This document shows, piece after piece, positions 60,482 through 63,746 of a stretch of 63,746 nucleotides of DNA; position 1 is the stretch's first letter, and each line of letters begins with the position of its first letter. The stretch spans positions 1 to 63,746 of the forward strand of contig JANXVY010000095.1 of NCBI GenBank assembly GCA_025351425.1, written 5' to 3'. The stretch is from Hyphomicrobium sp. Its GTDB lineage: Bacteria > Pseudomonadota > Alphaproteobacteria > Rhizobiales > Hyphomicrobiaceae. The position numbers and the translations under genes were made by a program. The notes under the pieces were generated by a model. The model did not search any database, was not told the DNA's origin, and saw only the letters and a list, made by a program, of their open reading frames with translations.

Positions 60482-60751
60482 ATGGATGATCACTTCTGGC
60501 CGTCGATGTATCCCGGCATCTTCATCGGCCTGATTTACGGATTGGCGGCTGGCGGCTGGTCCAACACGGCGCTGGGCTGCATCGGCGGACTGGCCGGAGC
60601 GATTGGGTCGTATTTTCTGCTCGCGCGGTTTGGGATGCAGGAAGACTTTGTGACCTTCGCGAGCCTGATCCTGGCATCGTTCCTGGGCGCTTATATCCTC
60701 ATTGCTACGGTCCGCGCAGTTGCCGTAGCAAAGCCGCTGCCCAAGAAATAG
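60482..60751 (+). CDS. small membrane protein
   Basis: An 89-residue protein with two or three hydrophobic segments (IFIGLIYGLAAGG, ALGCIGGLAGAIGSYFLLA and FASLILASFLGAYILIATVR). A GAGGAG site is 8 bases before the ATG. It follows the second oxygenase in the same direction. Family not recognised. Confidence 0.72.
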   Translation: MDDHFWPSMYPGIFIGLIYGLAAGGWSNTALGCIGGLAGAIGSYFLLARFGMQEDFVTFASLILASFLGAYILIATVRAVAVAKPLPKK

Positions 60752-60784
60752 CGCAATCGTCCACCCCTCTCAGGGGGAGCCGCC

Positions 60785-63094
60785 TCATGGGCAGCCGATC
60801 ACGCCCTTCGCGCAGGCTGTCCGCCCATCCGCATAGAAATCGTAGCGGAAGCCCGCGGTCAGGAACACATCCGTCGTCGTCTCGCGGGTGTTGAGCTGGT
60901 CCAGCTGTGTCCAGTTGGCGCCGACTTCAACCTCGAAGTTGAGGTCGCGGGTCCAGTAGTAGTTGAACAGCACCGAAGGAAGTACGGAGATCTCGCTCAG
61001 GTCCGTCCCATCGCCGACCCGGTAGCCCACGCGCAGGCGGGGACTGACCTTGAATTCGTTGGTGACGGGAAAGCGCGCGCTAACGTCGGCAACATACAAG
61101 TTCGAGTCCGGCCGGTGGGCATAGCGTAGCGCGCCGATGTACATATCGCCCTCGTTGAACACGTTGGTGCCGATCAGCTGGCTCGACGCATAATAGTCGA
61201 CGCCGGGCGCCAACGTCGCATCGACCCCGCCGGACGCAACTGTGCCCGAAACATCCGACACGGTGCCATCGACGGTCAGCTGCAGCTTGTCGTTGAGAGG
61301 ATAGGAGAAGCCGAGCATCGCCGAACGGTAGCTCGACGTGCGGTCGATCGCGAGCTGGTCGATCTCCTCCTTGGTCTTGACCTTAAGCAGATCGTATAGC
61401 GTCGTAAACGGCTGGCCCTGGAGCGCCGTCCAGGCGGACAGGTAGGGGGCTTTGCGATAGTCGGCTGAAGCAAAGACCGTCGACTTGTCGGCGAACGTCC
61501 ACGACCCGCTGACGAGCGCCGCGTTGAGTTCGCCAAAATGCACGTCGTAGTCGAGGGTCGCAAACAAGGACTTGTCGGGCTGTAGATAGCGCATTTCGGC
61601 GCCGACCGCCTGCCGGTCGAGGAACGAGCGGTCGCGCTGTTCGATCGCAAACAGGCTGGTCTCGATCCCGCCGGCAAACGGCCCGAAGTCGGCGCTCACC
61701 CCGTAGAAGAGCTTGTCGTCCTTGAAGGGCGTATCCTTGCGCCGCTCGACGGGCGAACCCACGACCGTATTGATGCGCATGAACGGGTTGGCTTGCCAGC
61801 TGGCGAGCCCACCGTCGAAGCGGCCGAGCACGCCGCCTGTGTTGCGGGTCTGACGGCCCAGTCGCGTCATCAAATCCAGTTGCCGGAAGGTGGTTTCGAG
61901 CGACAGCGCGGCGACCGAAATGATATCCTCGTCCTTGCCGGTGAAGTTATGCTCCTCCGTGCCGGAGAAGCGGAACTTCGATTTCATCTCCGGAGTGTTC
62001 CAGGCCGCGATGGTGTCGAAGCTGGACAGCAGCGTGTTGCGGTGAACGAGATGGTCGTCCTTGGCCGCATTGAGTTCGGGGGGCAACGATGGGTCGCGCA
62101 ACGCCCGGAAGCTATCGTCGCGGATATAGAACTGCGAGGCGCTTCCCGAAACGGTCCAGGTCGAGCCATCGGCAGCCGAACCGCTCGATTTGGCCGAACG
62201 CAATTTCCCCGTTCCATCGCCCTGGGCCGTCATCACACCAGCCAACCGTTGGCGGACGCGCTCGGCGGCCTCCCCATGAGGGGTGCGGCGCAGAAACTCC
62301 TCGTATTCGGCGCGCGCCGCAGCCAGGTCGCCGGCCTTCTGGCGGGCAACGCCCATGAATTCCTGGGCGTCGGCTGTCGACGGGTTGCTGGGGAGCGAAA
62401 GCACCTTGCCGAGAACCCGAGTAGCGCTCATGTAGTCGCCCTTCTTGATCGCGGCCCTCGCTTCATCCATCCACCCAGCGGCCTGAGCCGCCTGCGCAGT
62501 GGTCGCTTCCCCCGGCGGCGGCACATGGAGTGCAGGCAGCACGCCGGGCGTGCCGGCGCCGGCCTCACGCGTGACCGCCGTCGCCCAGGGATCGTTCGCG
62601 CGGCGCTCCACTTCCGGCTTGCAATCGGCCGCAGGACCTTTGCCGGCCTGCTTGCCGGAGATCGCGACGATGACGCTTTCGAAATCGCCGCCGGGGGCGA
62701 CTTTGTACGTGACCGGATGATCGAAGCGTATGCGCAACACGGGACCGCCTGGCTCGTTGGCCTCGAAGTCGATCGCCTGGATCGCAGCGCTGTTTGCGTC
62801 GGGCGCGCGCAAGGCCTCCCGCTTCAACAAACTCAGGGCGGCCGCTTGGGCTGGATCGATCGGCTTGACCGAGATCCGCAATTCGGCACCGTGATCAAGG
62901 GGAAAGTGACTGTCGTAGCGAATCCGGAAGTTGAAATCGATCTTAAGGATCGTGCAAGCCGGCTTGCTGATCTGGCGCACCCCAGACAGCGCGCGATCGA
63001 CCACAGGCTCAGCATGCGCCGCTGCCGATGCCAATTGAGCGGCCACGGCCAGCAGCATCGTAACCCGATAGAAGCGAACAGATTTAAGGCTCAT
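60785..63094 (-). CDS. large outer-membrane protein: periplasmic TPR part plus beta-barrel
   Basis: A 769-residue protein. A signal peptide (LLAVAAQLASAAAHAEP) precedes a beta-rich periplasmic domain (about 40-170). One or two TPR-like helices (DEARAAIKKGDYMSATRVLG, then AAARAEYEEFLRRTP) follow. From about 310 it reads as a barrel with alternating strands (SQFYIRDDSF, KFRFSGTEEHNFTG, SLFATLDYDVHFGELN), ending FRYDFYADG. The barrel is large enough for about 20 or more strands. It lies directly downstream of the multiheme cytochrome gene on the same strand. GGAGCG precedes the ATG. It may be the barrel of a porin-cytochrome complex. Confidence 0.8.
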   Translation of the reverse strand: MSLKSVRFYRVTMLLAVAAQLASAAAHAEPVVDRALSGVRQISKPACTILKIDFNFRIRYDSHFPLDHGAELRISVKPIDPAQAAALSLLKREALRAPDANSAAIQAIDFEANEPGGPVLRIRFDHPVTYKVAPGGDFESVIVAISGKQAGKGPAADCKPEVERRANDPWATAVTREAGAGTPGVLPALHVPPPGEATTAQAAQAAGWMDEARAAIKKGDYMSATRVLGKVLSLPSNPSTADAQEFMGVARQKAGDLAAARAEYEEFLRRTPHGEAAERVRQRLAGVMTAQGDGTGKLRSAKSSGSAADGSTWTVSGSASQFYIRDDSFRALRDPSLPPELNAAKDDHLVHRNTLLSSFDTIAAWNTPEMKSKFRFSGTEEHNFTGKDEDIISVAALSLETTFRQLDLMTRLGRQTRNTGGVLGRFDGGLASWQANPFMRINTVVGSPVERRKDTPFKDDKLFYGVSADFGPFAGGIETSLFAIEQRDRSFLDRQAVGAEMRYLQPDKSLFATLDYDVHFGELNAALVSGSWTFADKSTVFASADYRKAPYLSAWTALQGQPFTTLYDLLKVKTKEEIDQLAIDRTSSYRSAMLGFSYPLNDKLQLTVDGTVSDVSGTVASGGVDATLAPGVDYYASSQLIGTNVFNEGDMYIGALRYAHRPDSNLYVADVSARFPVTNEFKVSPRLRVGYRVGDGTDLSEISVLPSVLFNYYWTRDLNFEVEVGANWTQLDQLNTRETTTDVFLTAGFRYDFYADGRTACAKGVIGCP

Positions 63095-63175
63095 ATCGAC
63101 GTTCGCTCCATGTGATGGTCGTCTCGCGTTCCGCGACGGAGAGTTCGGCCGTCTCTGGTGTGTTGCTGGTTCATC

Positions 63176-63746
63176 TCAGTTGCTGAAGCTCGTCGTGCTT
63201 CTGTGGCAGGTCTCGCACGGGGCCGACGTAACCTTGTGGCCCGAGCCCTTGCCCTTGGCGTAAACCCCATTGTGGCAAGTCGCACACCCGCTCACGATCC
63301 CGGTATGGTTCATCGCCGTGCCAGCGAACGAAACGGTGCTCCGATGGCAAGTTTCGCAGGGCGTCGTGGTTGGGAAATGGGTGGCAGGCTTGCCGAGTGC
63401 GGTGGTGCCGTTGTGGCAGGAGGCACAGCCCGAGGTGATGCCGGTGTGGTTGAACACGGCGCCCAGGAACGAGGTGGTGCTCTTGTGGCAGGTTTCGCAT
63501 GCGGCCGTGGTCGCCACGTGGGTGGCGGGCTTGCCGAGCGCGGTGGTGCCGTTGTGGCAGGAGGCACAGCCGGACGTGATGCCGGTGTGGCTGAACGTTG
63601 CCCCGAGGAACGACGTCGTGCTCTTGTGGCAGGTCTCGCAGGCCGCGGTGGTCACGACGTGGGTCGCCGATTTTGTCTTCACATCGGCGAACTGCCCGCC
63701 ATGGCAAGTCGCGCAACCCGCGGTGATGCCGCTGTGGTTCATGATG
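63176..63746 (-). CDS. repetitive multiheme c-type cytochrome, 5' part beyond the window
   Basis: The visible 190 residues are the C-terminus of a longer protein. It has eight CxxCH motifs (CATCH, CETCH, CASCH, CETCH, CASCH, CETCH, CATCH, CETCH) in a 47-residue repeat: HTGITSGCASCHNG, then KPATH, then CETCHKSTTSFLG. Each repeat contains two heme sites and extra His residues (HTGI and ATH) that could be distal ligands. The end is at TGA 63176. Such dense c-type heme arrays serve extracellular or periplasmic electron transfer. No secretion signal can be seen because the N-terminus is missing. A barrel protein gene follows 81 bases downstream. Confidence 0.85.
   Translation of the reverse strand, partial: IMNHSGITAGCATCHGGQFADVKTKSATHVVTTAACETCHKSTTSFLGATFSHTGITSGCASCHNGTTALGKPATHVATTAACETCHKSTTSFLGAVFNHTGITSGCASCHNGTTALGKPATHFPTTTPCETCHRSTVSFAGTAMNHTGIVSGCATCHNGVYAKGKGSGHKVTSAPCETCHRSTTSFSN
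63200..63746 (-). repeat. 141-base (47-residue) tandem repeats in the multiheme gene
   Basis: The repeat unit recurs with exact 141-base spacing (for example the TTGTGGCAGGAGGCACAGCC segment at 63413 and again at 63554). About four copies are visible, with the last one diverging. The nucleotide identity is high, indicating recent expansion or conversion. Confidence 0.9.

Noticed and set aside
63200-63746. Tandem repeats as a possible CRISPR or satellite array
   Set aside because: The repeat is 141 bases, in frame, and codes CxxCH heme sites; there are no spacers.
63176-63746. CxxCH motifs as zinc-binding sites
   Set aside because: Paired CxxCH with regular His residues and no other zinc-ribbon pattern point to heme c, but the missing N-terminus leaves some doubt.
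1-63746. Mobile elements, integrase sites or a genomic island around tRNA-Leu
   Set aside because: No transposase, integrase or repeated 3' end of the tRNA was found; the tRNA region is ordinary.

Overview
The window is high-GC chromosomal DNA from an alphaproteobacterium, most likely of the Hyphomicrobiales (Rhizobiales). The clearest pointers are two adjacent porins whose mature ends begin with the AADLGGNCCADLEERIAELE-type coiled coil seen in that order, plus HspQ, a DUF1489 protein, an FnrN/FnrL-type regulator next to hemN, and a broken pqqC remnant. No integrase, transposase, CRISPR array or plasmid gene was seen. The genus is not determined.

Layout. 1-10 kb: a cut-off polysaccharide deacetylase, gabD, two acyltransferase-type proteins (GNAT, DUF482), a gph-type phosphatase, and a rightward group of periplasmic M48 protease, periplasmic rhodanese and a 4Fe-4S molybdopterin oxidoreductase. 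10-19 kb: dnaB; a Tat-exported CotA-like multicopper oxidase followed by a SCO copper chaperone; leftward pccA and a membrane-anchored TAXI binding protein. 19-26 kb: three rightward glycosyltransferases, two related small exported proteins, a J-domain protein, a LysR regulator with an inverted repeat in front of it, a 39-residue Lys/Ala/Pro peptide gene, and lipB. 26-36 kb: tRNA-Leu(GAG), two tandem exported deacetylases, several small exported proteins, a cytoplasmic rhodanese, a DUF4287/DUF5655 protein, an exported coiled-coil protein, DUF1489 and a HisC-like aminotransferase. 36-45 kb: hspQ, an L-malyl-CoA-type lyase, an LpxL-like acyltransferase, a UbiH-like hydroxylase, two tandem porins with strong terminators, and a membrane protein that looks like a phosphatidylcholine synthase without its catalytic motif.

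45-53 kb is one leftward run of about ten genes that reads as a sulfide/persulfide handling system: two Crp/Fnr regulators, a DUF2892 protein overlapping a 50-residue membrane peptide, two YeeE/YedE half-transporters, an ETHE1-like persulfide dioxygenase, a peroxiredoxin, a DUF442-sulfide:quinone reductase fusion and a SulP permease.

53-60 kb looks like an oxygen-responsive block. It holds an FNR-type regulator with the 4Fe-4S cysteine pattern, hemN, OmpW, a cytochrome P450 - CDGSH protein - 2-oxoglutarate oxygenase operon and a second 2-oxoglutarate-type oxygenase. Three perfect TTGA-N6-TCAA boxes and one near-perfect box lie in its intergenic regions. The right edge holds a large outer-membrane barrel protein and the end of a repetitive multiheme c-type cytochrome (eight CxxCH motifs in about 190 residues, 141-bp repeat), which may form a porin-cytochrome electron conduit. 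The strongest candidates for something new are this repeat cytochrome/barrel pair, the P450-CDGSH-oxygenase operon with its FNR box, the DUF442-SQR fusion operon and the catalytically dead PC-synthase-like protein.
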